Assembly: GCF_000829455.1 (NCBI RefSeq) | Contig: NZ_JXAK01000040.1 | Location: forward strand, 1 to 64,000 | DNA: 64,000 nt | Direction: 5' to 3' | Origin: Gordoniibacillus kamchatkensis | GTDB lineage: Bacteria > Bacillota > Bacilli > Paenibacillales > NBRC-103111 | Shown here: piece after piece, positions 18,634-26,693 of the stretch | How positions within the stretch are numbered: position 1 is the stretch's first letter | How the letters are laid out: the number at the start of each line of letters is the position of its first letter | The notes under the pieces: generated by a model | Told to the model about the DNA's origin: nothing | Database searches by the model: none | Seen by the model: only the letters and a program-made list of their open reading frames with translations | Position numbers and translations under genes: made by a program

Positions 18634-19410
18634 CTACCCTCCTTGTATTTCGAGCTTGCGCCGGGCGAGCCGCGTCGCGCCGAGGCAAAGCGCCGTCAGC
18701 AGCGCCCCCCACAAGGCGGAACCGATAATCGGCTGCGGCCCTTCCAGCCCCATAAACAAGCGCGTCGTATGGTACTGTATGAACGGGTACGGCGTCGCCG
18801 CGCTGACGTGCCGAAGCCAACCGGGCAGCCATTCGAGCGGAATGAAGAAACCGGAAAGCAGCAGATGGCAGGCGTAATTGACCCAAAAGAGCCAGCGCGA
18901 TTCGGTCGTCCATAGTGCGGCAATGCCGATGAGATACTGCAGGCAGATGGCGAGATAAGCGGAGCATAGCAAGCTGAGTGCGGTCCAGCCGTAGACGGCC
19001 GGGTGAGACGGAAGCGGAAGCCGAAAGAAGAGGAAGTAGAAAATGAACAGAGGTACCGATTTATAAAGCGCCTGATAGGCGATGTTCCCTACCTCCCGGC
19101 TTACCGTTTGGTAGAAGAGCGGCGTCGGCCGCATGAGCTCGAGCGAGATGTGGCCGGTGCGGACGCTTTGCTCGAGGCCGAGCCCGTTCGTCAGGAAGAG
19201 CACGATATGCAGCACCGACTGGTTGAAGGCGACGTAGGCGACCATGCCTTGCGGGCCGTAGCTGCCAAGCGGCGAAGCGGCGCCGATGCCGGCCCATATG
19301 GAGGCGTAGACGAAGCCGAAAACGAGGCTGCCGATATTTTGAAGCAGGTGGGCCATCCGGTATTGCAGGTTGCGTTTGAACGACTTGCGCGCCAGTACGG
19401 CGAACAGCAT
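18634..19410 (-). CDS. ABC-2 family permease (first subunit)
   Basis: A 258-residue membrane protein with about six hydrophobic segments. The segment TGHISLELMRPTPLFYQ parallels LVSGDLDQMLTRPVP in the next gene, showing that the two permeases are paralogous halves. RBS GGGAGGGG precedes ATG 19410. It is the first gene of the operon; the promoter must lie in the following 200 bases on the minus strand but is not distinct. Confidence 0.82.
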   Translation of the reverse strand: MLFAVLARKSFKRNLQYRMAHLLQNIGSLVFGFVYASIWAGIGAASPLGSYGPQGMVAYVAFNQSVLHIVLFLTNGLGLEQSVRTGHISLELMRPTPLFYQTVSREVGNIAYQALYKSVPLFIFYFLFFRLPLPSHPAVYGWTALSLLCSAYLAICLQYLIGIAALWTTESRWLFWVNYACHLLLSGFFIPLEWLPGWLRHVSAATPYPFIQYHTTRLFMGLEGPQPIIGSALWGALLTALCLGATRLARRKLEIQGG

Positions 19411-19667
19411 TGAACCCCTCCCCGCATGGAACTATTTTCCGTTTCCCGAAAAAAAGAGAGCGTTTTTAATCATACTAAAACGTGGCTGGTCATGCAACAG
19501 TTTTTTTGGGCAGCTTGCATGTGTCAGACTTACAAAATTTCCATTAAATCTACAAATAGGAATCGAGTCCTAGTTGCACAATTCGACAAAACAGGCGTTA
19601 AGGAGCATGTGTGGTACTGCGGAAGCGCTTATAATGATCATAAAGAACCGCAACACCTCCTTCTGCG
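19411..19667. promoter_or_regulatory. Intergenic stretch with the riboswitch promoter
   Basis: No gene is seen. A -10-like TATAAT lies at 19630-19635 on the plus strand, placed to start a transcript just before the cyclic-di-GMP riboswitch; I cannot identify a good -35 box. Confidence 0.45.
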
Positions 19668-19762
19668 TCCCGATAAAGGCAAACCCGGCGAAAGCGGCGA
19701 CGCAAAGCTACAGGGGCTTCGCCGTTAACGTTAGCGGCATGCCAGCCAGCTGCCGAAAGATT
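19668..19762 (+). ncRNA. Cyclic-di-GMP-I (GEMM-I) riboswitch
   Basis: The conserved core is visible in order: AAAGGCAAACC, a small hairpin closed by a GAAA tetraloop, GACGCAAAGCTACAGGGG, a second hairpin arm through GTTAACGTTAGCGGCATG, and CCAGCCAGCTGCC. This matches the GEMM-I aptamer. About 100 bases further down, after G+C-rich inverted repeats around 19787-19835 that could form the expression platform, comes a short gene with a strong RBS (19870). Whether the ligand turns the gene on or off cannot be read from the sequence. Confidence 0.85.
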
Positions 19763-19869
19763 TTAGAGGGATAACCGGAGGTAATCGGCTGGGCGCTGCC
19801 CGGCTCGGTTGCCTTTTGTCGTTGGAGGCCAGCCTGGCGGTTGTCTTTTAGACAAAGGAGGCTTGCCGC

Positions 19870-20081
19870 ATGAAAAGAACGTCCGTCCGCATCGCCGCAT
19901 TGATGGCCGCGATTATGGCTGCCATGCTGCTGTCCGCCGCATCCGGCGATGCGGCTCCCCCCGCCCGACCGCCGAAACGGCGGAACCGGTGACGCGCGCG
20001 GTTACCGCCGGCCGGGTGACGCATACGCCGTTTTCGGTCGTATCCCCGTTTGCCCGTTCGACACGTTTTGCGTTTCCTTAG
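19870..20081 (+). CDS. Small secreted protein under riboswitch control (frame broken)
   Basis: ATG 19870 follows the strong RBS AAAGGAGG. The first ~30 residues form a signal peptide (MKRTSVRIAALM, then a run of Ala, Met and Leu up to SAASGDA). As written, the frame ends at 19992 after 40 residues in an Arg-rich tail. One extra base near CCCCCC (19953-19960) would instead open the frame to TAG 20079-20081, giving a ~70-residue exported peptide with a Thr/Val/Ala-rich mature part. I do not recognise the family. Confidence 0.55.
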
Positions 20082-20138
20082 CGAAATCTGCTTATTCTCA
20101 GCCGATGGACAGCCGCAGCGCATACTTTCTCATGTAAC

Positions 20139-20194
20139 CTAAGCTTCCCTTCATCCGGTCTCGCTTGCGCGAACTGGAGGGGAAGCTTTTTTTT
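20139..20194 (+). terminator. Intrinsic terminator
   Basis: AAGCTTCCC pairs with GGGGAAGCTT, with inner pairing of TCGC/GCGA, followed by eight T. It closes the riboswitch-controlled transcript. Confidence 0.85.
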
Positions 20195-20281
20195 GCGAAT
20201 TGCTTTGGCAACGATGCCGATTCGTTGTATGATTACGAGAAACGCTGTCGGGTGTAAGATAGCTAGGGGGAACCGAATCGC

Positions 20282-21193
20282 ATGAACGACACGACGCTGC
20301 GGATCGGCATCGACGCCGGAGGCACGCTGACGAAAATCGCAGCGCGCCGCCCGGACGGCCAGTTCCGCTTTTTAAAATTTCCGTCCGCTGACGCCGGGCG
20401 GATCGTCGCTTGGCTTGCTGCGGAAGCGCCGGGAGCGGCGCTCGCCTTTACCGGCGGCAAAGCCGGCAATCTGCAAGCTCTCGCCTCAGACCGCATGCCT
20501 GCGGATGCGGCGCATATGCGCGCCGCCGTTACGGTGCCCGAATTTGACGCGACGTGCGCCGGTGCGCGCTGGCTGCTCGGACGGGACGAGCGGAACCTCG
20601 ATTCGTTTCTGCTGACGAATGTCGGCACGGGTACTTCGATTCATTACGTTACGCCGGACGGGCACGAGCGGGTTGGCGGTACCGGCGTCGGAGGCGGTAC
20701 GATACTGGGGCTTGCCGCGCTGCTCGGCGGCATCGGTGCTGGCCTCCGCAGTGGCGGCGGGGATAGCGCCGTTGCAGAGGCTGGCCTTGCGGAAAAGCTC
20801 GATTATGCCGGCTTGGTGGCGCTAGCCAGGAAAGGAGACCGGGCGCGCGTCGACTTGAAGGTGTCGCATATTTACGCCGGAGTCACCCCGCCGATACCGG
20901 GCGACTTGACGGCCAGCAACTTCGGCCATGTCGCAAACCAGACCGAGCCGATCGGGCTTGCAGACGCTCTCGCCTCCGTCATCGGGCTCGTCGGCGAGAC
21001 GGTAACGACCGTCAGCGTCCACGCCGCCCGCGAACTCGGCACTGCGGACATCGTGTACATCGGCTCGACTTTTCTCGGCAATACGTTGCTCGCCGAAATC
21101 GTCAACCGCTACACCAAGCTGCGCGGAGGGCGGCCGTATGTGCTGCCAGACGGCGAATACAGCGGCGCCGTAGGCGCTCTGCTGGCGCTTTAG
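20282..21193 (+). CDS. coaW: Type II pantothenate kinase
   Basis: A 303-residue ASKHA-fold kinase that phosphorylates pantothenate, the first step of coenzyme A synthesis. The phosphate-1 loop GIDAGGTLTKIA is at residues 9-20; LTNVGTGTSIH and GGTGVGGGTILGL form the central nucleotide and substrate loops, and YIGSTFLGN is the C-terminal family motif. Type II enzymes of bacteria are typically resistant to feedback by CoA. RBS AGGGGGA precedes ATG 20282. Confidence 0.9.
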   Translation: MNDTTLRIGIDAGGTLTKIAARRPDGQFRFLKFPSADAGRIVAWLAAEAPGAALAFTGGKAGNLQALASDRMPADAAHMRAAVTVPEFDATCAGARWLLGRDERNLDSFLLTNVGTGTSIHYVTPDGHERVGGTGVGGGTILGLAALLGGIGAGLRSGGGDSAVAEAGLAEKLDYAGLVALARKGDRARVDLKVSHIYAGVTPPIPGDLTASNFGHVANQTEPIGLADALASVIGLVGETVTTVSVHAARELGTADIVYIGSTFLGNTLLAEIVNRYTKLRGGRPYVLPDGEYSGAVGALLAL

Positions 21194-21276
21194 GAGAGCT
21201 GCGGCGGTCGAAAAAGGCGCCGGTCTGGGCTGTATCGATTCGACGCCGCCCTGTTCATACATGTTCAGTAACAAAA

Positions 21277-21332
21277 TAGGCCTCCTCTCCGTCAGTAACG
21301 GTACAAACCTACTGTACGGATAGGAGGCTTTT
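21277..21332 (+). terminator. Hairpin that terminates coaW or masks the next RBS
   Basis: GCCTCCTCTCCGT pairs with ACGGATAGGAGGC around a ~25-base loop and is followed by TTTT. The right arm contains AGGAGG, the RBS of the lipoprotein gene at 21336, so the hairpin would hide that site when folded. Confidence 0.6.
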
Positions 21333-21335
21333 GCC

Positions 21336-21809
21336 GTGATTGCAAGGCTAAGATCGATATCTTGCCGGCGCGCGCTGACGTGGCTGTTTGCCGTCGCCCT
21401 GCTCTTGGCCGCATGCTTCGCCGCAGCCTCGGGCTCCAGAGAGAGTCGGGTTTATGCGCCTGTTGCCGTGGAGCAGGCTATCGCGAGCGAAGGAGCCCGG
21501 CTCGTACCGCTTCCTCCGGCGGATACCGAGCCGAAAATTCGCGCCGTTACGCCCCGGCGTTACTTGATCGGCGCCGTGCCCAACGATTCGGCGCAGCGGG
21601 AAACGATTGCGATTTACGCCTTTCCCACCGAAGCGGAACGCTTGAAGGGCGAGGCGGAGCTGAGCGCCTCACTGGCCGCAAGCGGCGGATTGCCTCCCGC
21701 CCTGTTCGGTCGCGGCAATATTTTGATCCTGTACAGACCGCTTGCCATCATCAATCAAACCGGTACCCAGTACGGCGATCTGCTGCGCAGCGCCCTCGCG
21801 TCGTTGTGA
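21336..21809 (+). CDS. Putative lipoprotein of unknown function
   Basis: A 157-residue protein with an N-terminal signal ending in the lipobox-like LLLAAC, so the mature protein probably starts at a lipidated Cys near residue 27. The remainder is soluble with an alpha/beta look (RYLIGAVPND, ETIAIYAFPTEAERLKGE, NILILYR). Translation starts at GTG 21336, eight bases after AGGAGG. I do not recognise the family. Confidence 0.65.
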   Translation: MIARLRSISCRRALTWLFAVALLLAACFAAASGSRESRVYAPVAVEQAIASEGARLVPLPPADTEPKIRAVTPRRYLIGAVPNDSAQRETIAIYAFPTEAERLKGEAELSASLAASGGLPPALFGRGNILILYRPLAIINQTGTQYGDLLRSALASL

Positions 21810-22483
21810 GCGGAGTGACGGTAGCGGCACAATGACGGGTAAATAGCGCCACATTCGTCAACCGGCGCTGCTGAAACAGTGGGAAAAGTCAATTTTGGGA
21901 CTGCAACGTCACACGGTTCTGCTTAGCAGGAGGTTTTTAGTTTGTTGAGAAAACCCTGCTTTCGACGGAGACAGAGCGATTCGAAGCGCGGTCGCCCCTG
22001 CCCCGGTTAGCGGAAATTTGTTCCGTTATTGGTTTATTTCCCGGATATTTCCTGAAAATAGCGGAACGGGAGTACGTTATTTCCTCATTTTGGATGGGGG
22101 CCGTTCCGGTGCCGGGCCAATAACGGAACTGTGTTCCGTTAAGAGTGCTCTGGTGTCGCTTTATTCGTACCATAGCGGAACGGTGTTCCGTTAAGGTTGC
22201 CAAGGAAAGCCGCATTTCGACGTGTGCACCGGATGGAGTCATGTTTTGGCGTTTGGAAGTTCCTCCAACCCCCCCGCCGGTCGTCACGCAGTGCGAGATT
22301 GCAGCCGGTAGCCTGCCGCCCCTGGTGCTTGCCGCTTGCCCGGCAGAGGGCAAAACGTCACCCTGGCCCAATCAACAGCGCCTCGAAACAGCCGCCGGCT
22401 ACCGGCGGATGCCCCAGTTGCGCGGCTTCGCGGCTTGTGGTATGTTTAAATTACATTGTTTTTTTGAGGAGGTGAAGGTAGGA
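21810..22483. other. Non-coding stretch with repeat copy B
   Basis: No RBS-supported gene is visible. It holds the dispersed repeat at 22007-22142 and a further AGCGGAAC..GTTCCGTTA motif ending at 22194. The rest shows no structure I can name. Confidence 0.5.
22007..22142 (+). repeat. Dispersed repeat copy B
   Basis: It shares with the reverse complement of 142-277 the blocks TTAGCGGAAAT, GTTCCGTTATTGG, TATTTCCCGGATATTTCC, TAGCGGAACG, AGTACGTTAT and GGGCCAATAACGGAAC, at nearly identical spacing. Confidence 0.7.
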
Positions 22484-22627
22484 ATGAATCGCGAATGTGT
22501 GAATGACTTGCTCAGCCGGTTGCCGATCGCAATGGCTGGCATCGTGCATGCGAAAGCTGGCAACGCTACACGTCTGTCCATTTTTCCATATACGATTTCA
22601 CCATTAGCGAAACGGTTCCTGCCTTGA
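22484..22627 (+). CDS. Small ORF, possible leader peptide of the ABC-F gene
   Basis: ATG 22484 lies 8 bases after GGAGGTGA, one of the best ribosome binding sites in this region, and opens a 47-residue product (MNRECVNDLL..AKRFLP) without recognisable domains. A terminator-like hairpin follows at 22658-22690 and then the ABC-F gene. That arrangement resembles translated leaders of antibiotic-induced ABC-F genes, but it is an inference. Confidence 0.45.
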   Translation: MNRECVNDLLSRLPIAMAGIVHAKAGNATRLSIFPYTISPLAKRFLP

Positions 22628-22657
22628 CTTCAAACGGAGCATGCAACTCCTTTTGAT

Positions 22658-22690
22658 AGGCCGTAGGGAAGTTTCCCTGCGGCTTATTTT
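22658..22690 (+). terminator. Terminator or attenuator before the ABC-F gene
   Basis: GGCCGTAGGGAA pairs with TTCCCTGCGGC, followed by TTATTTTTG. It lies 40 bases upstream of the ABC-F start and downstream of a small RBS-supported frame. Confidence 0.65.
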
Positions 22691-22729
22691 TGTTGTCGGG
22701 GCGGGAGCGCGGAAGGAGAATCCCTGACC

Positions 22730-24648
22730 ATGACGATATTGAATTGCCAGCAAGTGCAAAAATATTATGGCGCCAATCTGGTGCTGGACAATGTGACGCT
22801 AGAAGTGAAACAAGGCGACCGGGCCGGACTGATCGGCCGCAACGGCTGCGGCAAGTCCACTTTGCTGCAGCTTATCGCCGGCTTGACGGCGCCGGACGGC
22901 GGTACCATCGCCCTGCAAAAAGGCACCCGCGTCGGCTACTTGGCGCAAATTCCTGCCGAATTCGAAGCGCTGACCGTGTACGACGTGCTGGCCCGAGGCT
23001 ACCGCGATGCGATGCAGTGCCGGGAAGCGATGTCCGGGCTGGAGCAACGGATGGCCGTGACGGGTGCCCCGGACTTGGATGCGATTTTGCAGCAGTATGC
23101 AGAGCTGCAGGAGCGTTTTGAACGGGCCGGCGGCTACGAAATGGAAGCACGCATCGTGCAGGTGGCCGCCGGGCTGCGCATTCCGGAAGCGCAATTTCCG
23201 CGAACGTTCGGCACGCTGTCCGGAGGCGAGAAAACGAAAGTATGCCTGGCGTCGCTGCTGATCGAAAAACCGACGCTCCTGCTGCTCGACGAGCCTACCA
23301 ACCATCTCGACGTCAACGGCATCGAATGGCTCGAGACGTATTTGAAAGGATACGACGGCACCTGCATTATCGTTTCCCACGACCGCTACTTCCTTGATCA
23401 GGTCGTAACGAAGGTAATCGAGCTGGAGGACGGCGAAGCGTTCCTGTACCGCACCGATTACACGGGGTACGTGAAGGAAAAGGAAGAGCGCCTGCTGCAG
23501 GAATTCGCCGCTTACCAGGAGCAGCAAAAAAAGATCAAGAAAATGCAGGAAACGATCAAGCAGCTCATGGAATGGGGACGGATCGGCGGCAATGAGAAGT
23601 TTTTCCGCCGGGCCGCTTCGATGCAAAAAGCGCTCGACCGGATGGAGAAGCTGAAGCGTCCTGTGCTGCAGCGCAAAACGGCCGAGTTCGAGGCGGAAGC
23701 AGCCGAGAGGTCGGGCCGCAAAGTGCTGGCGCTGCAGGCGGCCGTCAAACGGTTCGGCGACCGCACTGTGCTCGCCGGTGCCGATGCCCTGCTGCTGTAC
23801 GGCGATCGGGTCGCTCTCGTTGGCGAGAACGGGGCCGGCAAGTCGACGCTAATGAAGCTGATCGTCGGCGAGCTAGCTCCGGATGAAGGAAGCGTCGAGC
23901 TGGGGGCCCGCGTTGACATCGGTTATTTGGATCAGCAGGATCGTCCGAATAGCAAGCAAACGGTGCTGGAGCTGTTTTGCCGGGAAGCCGAAGTGACGGA
24001 AGGCGAAGGCCGGCGGCTGCTGGCCGGGTATTTGTTTTACGGACCCGCCGTGTTCAAATCGGTCGGCTCCCTTTCCGGGGGCGAATGGACGCGGCTGCGG
24101 CTGGCGCTCCTTATGCGCCGCAAGCCGAACTTGCTGCTGCTCGACGAGCCGACCAACCATTTGGACATCGCCTCGCGGGAGGCGCTGGAAGAAGCGCTGG
24201 AGGAGTACACGGGGACGGTGCTCGCCATCTCCCACGACCGCTATTTCATCAACCGGATCGCCCGTTCCGTATGGGAGCTCCGGGACGGAACGATCACGCC
24301 GTTCGTCGGCCATTACGACGACTACCGGGCGAAAAGCGCCGAACTCCGTGCCGCAAGCCTGGCGGATCGCCCGGCACCCGTTGTCCCTTCGCAAGTTGCG
24401 AAGCCGCAGGCGGCTCCGGCGGACCGTCCGGTATCCGCAGCGGGCAAAGCCGCCGATTCGAAACGGAAGCAGCAGCTGGAACAAGCTATCAGGCAGCTGG
24501 AACAAGACATTGCCGACTGCTCTGCCCGGCTGGACGATCCCGCTCAAGCGGCGAATACAGCGCAGCTACGGAATGGTGGCAGCACCGGGAAACGATGAAG
24601 GCACAGCTGGACGCCATGTACGAACAGTGGCTGGAGCTTGCGGAGTAG
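22730..24648 (+). CDS. ABC-F family ATPase (frame broken near the C-terminus)
   Basis: A soluble protein with two ATP-binding domains and no membrane segment. Walker A motifs are GRNGCGKST and GENGAGKST, signatures LSGGEKTKV and LSGGEWTRL, and Walker B LLLDEPTNHLD twice; the linker holds the P-site tRNA-interaction region (EKFFRRAASMQKALDRMEKLKRP). ABC-F proteins act on the ribosome as translation factors or antibiotic protectors. As written, the frame stops at 24598. The true end EYSAATEWWQHRE..QWLELAE lies in another frame up to 24648; one missing base near 24548-24556 explains it. Confidence 0.85.
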
Positions 24649-24663
24649 GCCACAACAAAATAC

Positions 24664-24711
24664 AGGGCGTTAGCTCAGCTGGGAGACCCCATCGCTGGCA
24701 GAGTTGGGGTC
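24664..24711 (+). repeat. Degenerate partial tRNA-Ala copy
   Basis: GGGCGTTAGCTCAGCTGGGAGA matches the 5' half of the intact tRNA-Ala at 24724. It is followed by CGCTGGCAGAG, like the anticodon arm, and then breaks down. The preceding words (CACAACAAAATAC and CACAACAGAATAC) are also duplicated. It cannot fold as a tRNA. Confidence 0.65.
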
Positions 24712-24723
24712 ACAACAGAATAC

Positions 24724-24799
24724 GGGGCATTAGCTCAGTTGGGAGAGCGTTGCACTGGCAGTGCAAAGGTCAGCGGTTCGAACCCGCTATGCTCCACCA
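24724..24799 (+). tRNA. tRNA-Ala (anticodon GGC)
   Basis: All four arms fold: acceptor GGGGCAT/ATGCTCC, D arm GCTC/GAGC, anticodon arm TTGCA/TGCAA with loop CTGGCAG (anticodon GGC at 24757-24759), and T arm AGCGG/CCGCT with TTCGAAC. The CCA end is encoded. It is the attachment site of the element to the right. A terminator follows at 24811-24836. Confidence 0.95.
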
Positions 24800-24810
24800 A
24801 AACGCCTGAG

Positions 24811-24836
24811 AACCCTTGATACATAAGGGTTTTTTC
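24811..24836 (+). terminator. tRNA terminator
   Basis: AACCCTT pairs with AAGGGTT around a GATACAT loop, followed by a T-run. Confidence 0.8.
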
Positions 24837-24928
24837 TTTTTGTCTGTCAGGCTTCTGAGGCTATCGACGTGTGAGGAGATGACTTTCCGATTCTTGATGG
24901 CCGCTTCAGAGTTCGCTCATAAAGTGGC

Positions 24929-25001
24929 CGTGGTCACATCTGTGGTCACAAAACAATTTTATTGGTTGATGTGGTCACGATGGTCACAAACCCGCGAAAA
25001 C
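24929..25001. repeat. Left arm-type repeats (GGTCAC)
   Basis: TGGTCAC occurs four times, at about 24930, 24943, 24972 and 24981. The blocks TCTGTGGTCACAA and ATGGTCACAAACCC..GCGAAAAC recur at 52131-52168 in the same order. They are probably integrase arm-binding or end sites. Confidence 0.6.
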
Positions 25002-25054
25002 GACAAAAAGTTTCGTTCCGCATGACACTTGCCATACTGTACAAAACTTTTTGG

Positions 25055-26182
25055 TCAAAGCATATTTTCTTTTCCGAACAACATGTCGCCATACTTCTGA
25101 GCGGTTTCTTTGTGGATGCTTGGCAATACATGACTGTAAGTATCGAGGGTAATTCTGATATCGGAGTGTCCTAGAATTTCCTTTACGATCTTGGGGTTTA
25201 TCCCTTCCTTTAACATCAGCGTTGCAACCGTATGCCGGAGGTCATGAAACCTGATCTTCGGCACTTCAGCTTTTTTGATGATCGCATAAAAGCTTCTTAG
25301 AAGATTTCTCGGAATGACGGGCGTACCGTTGCTCGTACACACTACAAGATTCAAATCTTTATACAACGGCCCGCAAGCCAGCTTTTCTTTAGTAACAATC
25401 CGCTTATGTTTTTTCAACTCGGCAACCGTCTTATTGTTGAGGCTGATATTGCGTGTGCTGGTTTTTGTTTTGGTCTGTGCCGACAACTCCTTTCCGTCAT
25501 GGCTTAACGTCTGTCTTACCGTCAACGTGCCATTTTCAAGGTCGATGTCTTTCCATGTCAACCCGAGGATTTCGCTTTGTCTCATTCCGGTGGTAAGTGC
25601 CAGCAGGAAGGCAATATACAAGCGATTATCGCGTGCGGCGTTCAAGAATGCCGATGTCTCCTGCAAGTCCCATACCATCATTTCCTTCTGCGATACTTTC
25701 GGCGTTTCGGCATCTCTAACCGGATTGAAGGATACGTATTTCCGTTTGACTGCCGCCTCGAATGAGCTTTTTAGCACTTTGTGAACGTCGAGGATGCTCC
25801 GTTCGGATAGCCCCTTTTCCGTTCTCAGCTTGATGTAGAATTTCTCAATCATGGCGGTGGTGATTTTAATGATCTCGTGATGCCCGAGTTCGGGAATTAT
25901 GTGATGCTCGACCCGCTGGGTGTAGGCCTGCAAGGTGATTTTGCGAAGCTTGACCGACTTGCTCTGAAGCCATTCCTTCAAAAATTCCGCGAACAACATT
26001 TTGGACGGCTTGATATAGGTGTTATTGTCCAACTGCTGTTGCAACTTCCGCATTTCACGTTTGGCTTCCTTTTCGGTGCGGAAACCACGCCGCTTAATCT
26101 GCTTTCTTTTGCCATGCTCATCTTTCCCGGCGTCGATTACAAAATAAAAAGTTCCTCGTTTTTCATCTTTCTTTACACTCAT
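25055..26182 (-). CDS. int: Tyrosine recombinase (site-specific integrase)
   Basis: A 375-residue phage-type integrase. The N-terminal arm-binding domain (about 1-55) has FYFVIDAGKDEHGKRKQIKRRGF, the SAM-like core-binding domain spans about 65-145, and the catalytic domain has Arg in TTGMRQSEILGL, HDLRH, LGHSD and the nucleophile Tyr in DTYSHV. ATG 26182 follows GGAGGTTATTTGC. It points toward the tRNA-Ala attachment site 250 bases away, as in elements that integrate at tRNA 3' ends. Confidence 0.93.
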   Translation of the reverse strand: MSVKKDEKRGTFYFVIDAGKDEHGKRKQIKRRGFRTEKEAKREMRKLQQQLDNNTYIKPSKMLFAEFLKEWLQSKSVKLRKITLQAYTQRVEHHIIPELGHHEIIKITTAMIEKFYIKLRTEKGLSERSILDVHKVLKSSFEAAVKRKYVSFNPVRDAETPKVSQKEMMVWDLQETSAFLNAARDNRLYIAFLLALTTGMRQSEILGLTWKDIDLENGTLTVRQTLSHDGKELSAQTKTKTSTRNISLNNKTVAELKKHKRIVTKEKLACGPLYKDLNLVVCTSNGTPVIPRNLLRSFYAIIKKAEVPKIRFHDLRHTVATLMLKEGINPKIVKEILGHSDIRITLDTYSHVLPSIHKETAQKYGDMLFGKENML

Positions 26183-26260
26183 GCAAATAACCTCCAGTAT
26201 CCTTGAATATGAAATAAAAAAGGTGGGCTTCATCAGCACACCGGAACTCAGAAGCTCAAT

Positions 26261-26482
26261 TTAACCACCCCCTTTCTTGGGATGCTTGATGAGGTATTCA
26301 TAATCCTCGCGTGAGATAAGACCTAGATCGATGCATTCAATCAAGAAACATCTTTCTTCCCACTTGCACCTGCATTTTTTCTTCGGCTGAGTTACTGGTA
26401 TTATCTTTTCCTCAGACTCAATGATCGGAGCCGCAAATTCAACCCACTTTTCGCCTTGTCTGACCCTTCCGGTACTAATCAT
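26261..26482 (-). CDS. Small hypothetical protein of the integration module
   Basis: A 73-residue protein with a Lys-rich middle (TQPKKKCRCKWEERCF) containing three Cys, and a C-terminal helix (ISREDYEYLIKHPKK). No family is recognised. GGAGG lies 8 bases before ATG 26482. It sits between xis and int and is probably co-transcribed with both. Confidence 0.65.
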   Translation of the reverse strand: MISTGRVRQGEKWVEFAAPIIESEEKIIPVTQPKKKCRCKWEERCFLIECIDLGLISREDYEYLIKHPKKGGG

Positions 26483-26495
26483 TGGTTCGCCTCCA

Positions 26496-26692
26496 TCATG
26501 ATTGATTTGCTGAACCTTTCAGCCATGCCAGAAATACGGTCTTTGACACCATGATTCTCCGGCCCGCCCGGGCAACATGAAGCTCCCTGAGTTGACTAGC
26601 TCATACGCTTGGCGGCGGCCTATGCCCAAAATTGCTTGGATATCAGATACGCTAAGGACGGATGGGTAGTCCTTCAGTTTTTTCTTTTCCAT
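26496..26692 (-). CDS. xis: Excisionase/AlpA-like DNA-binding protein (frame broken)
   Basis: The N-terminal part (LSVSDIQAILGIGRRQAYELVNSGSF) is the winged helix-turn-helix of excisionase-family proteins. As written, the next residues are nonsense and the frame stops at 26519. In the neighbouring frame the family ending HVARAGRRIMVSKTVFLAWLKG continues to a stop at 26496. One missing T at about 26579-26582 (TTC for TTTC) restores a ~65-residue protein. ATG 26692 lies 10 bases after GGAG, directly after the repressor gene. Confidence 0.78.
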
Positions 26693-26693
26693 G

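Noticed and set aside
16740-19410. The three ABC-2 genes as an antibiotic biosynthesis export locus
   Set aside because: No biosynthetic genes adjoin them, and the family is common with unknown substrates.
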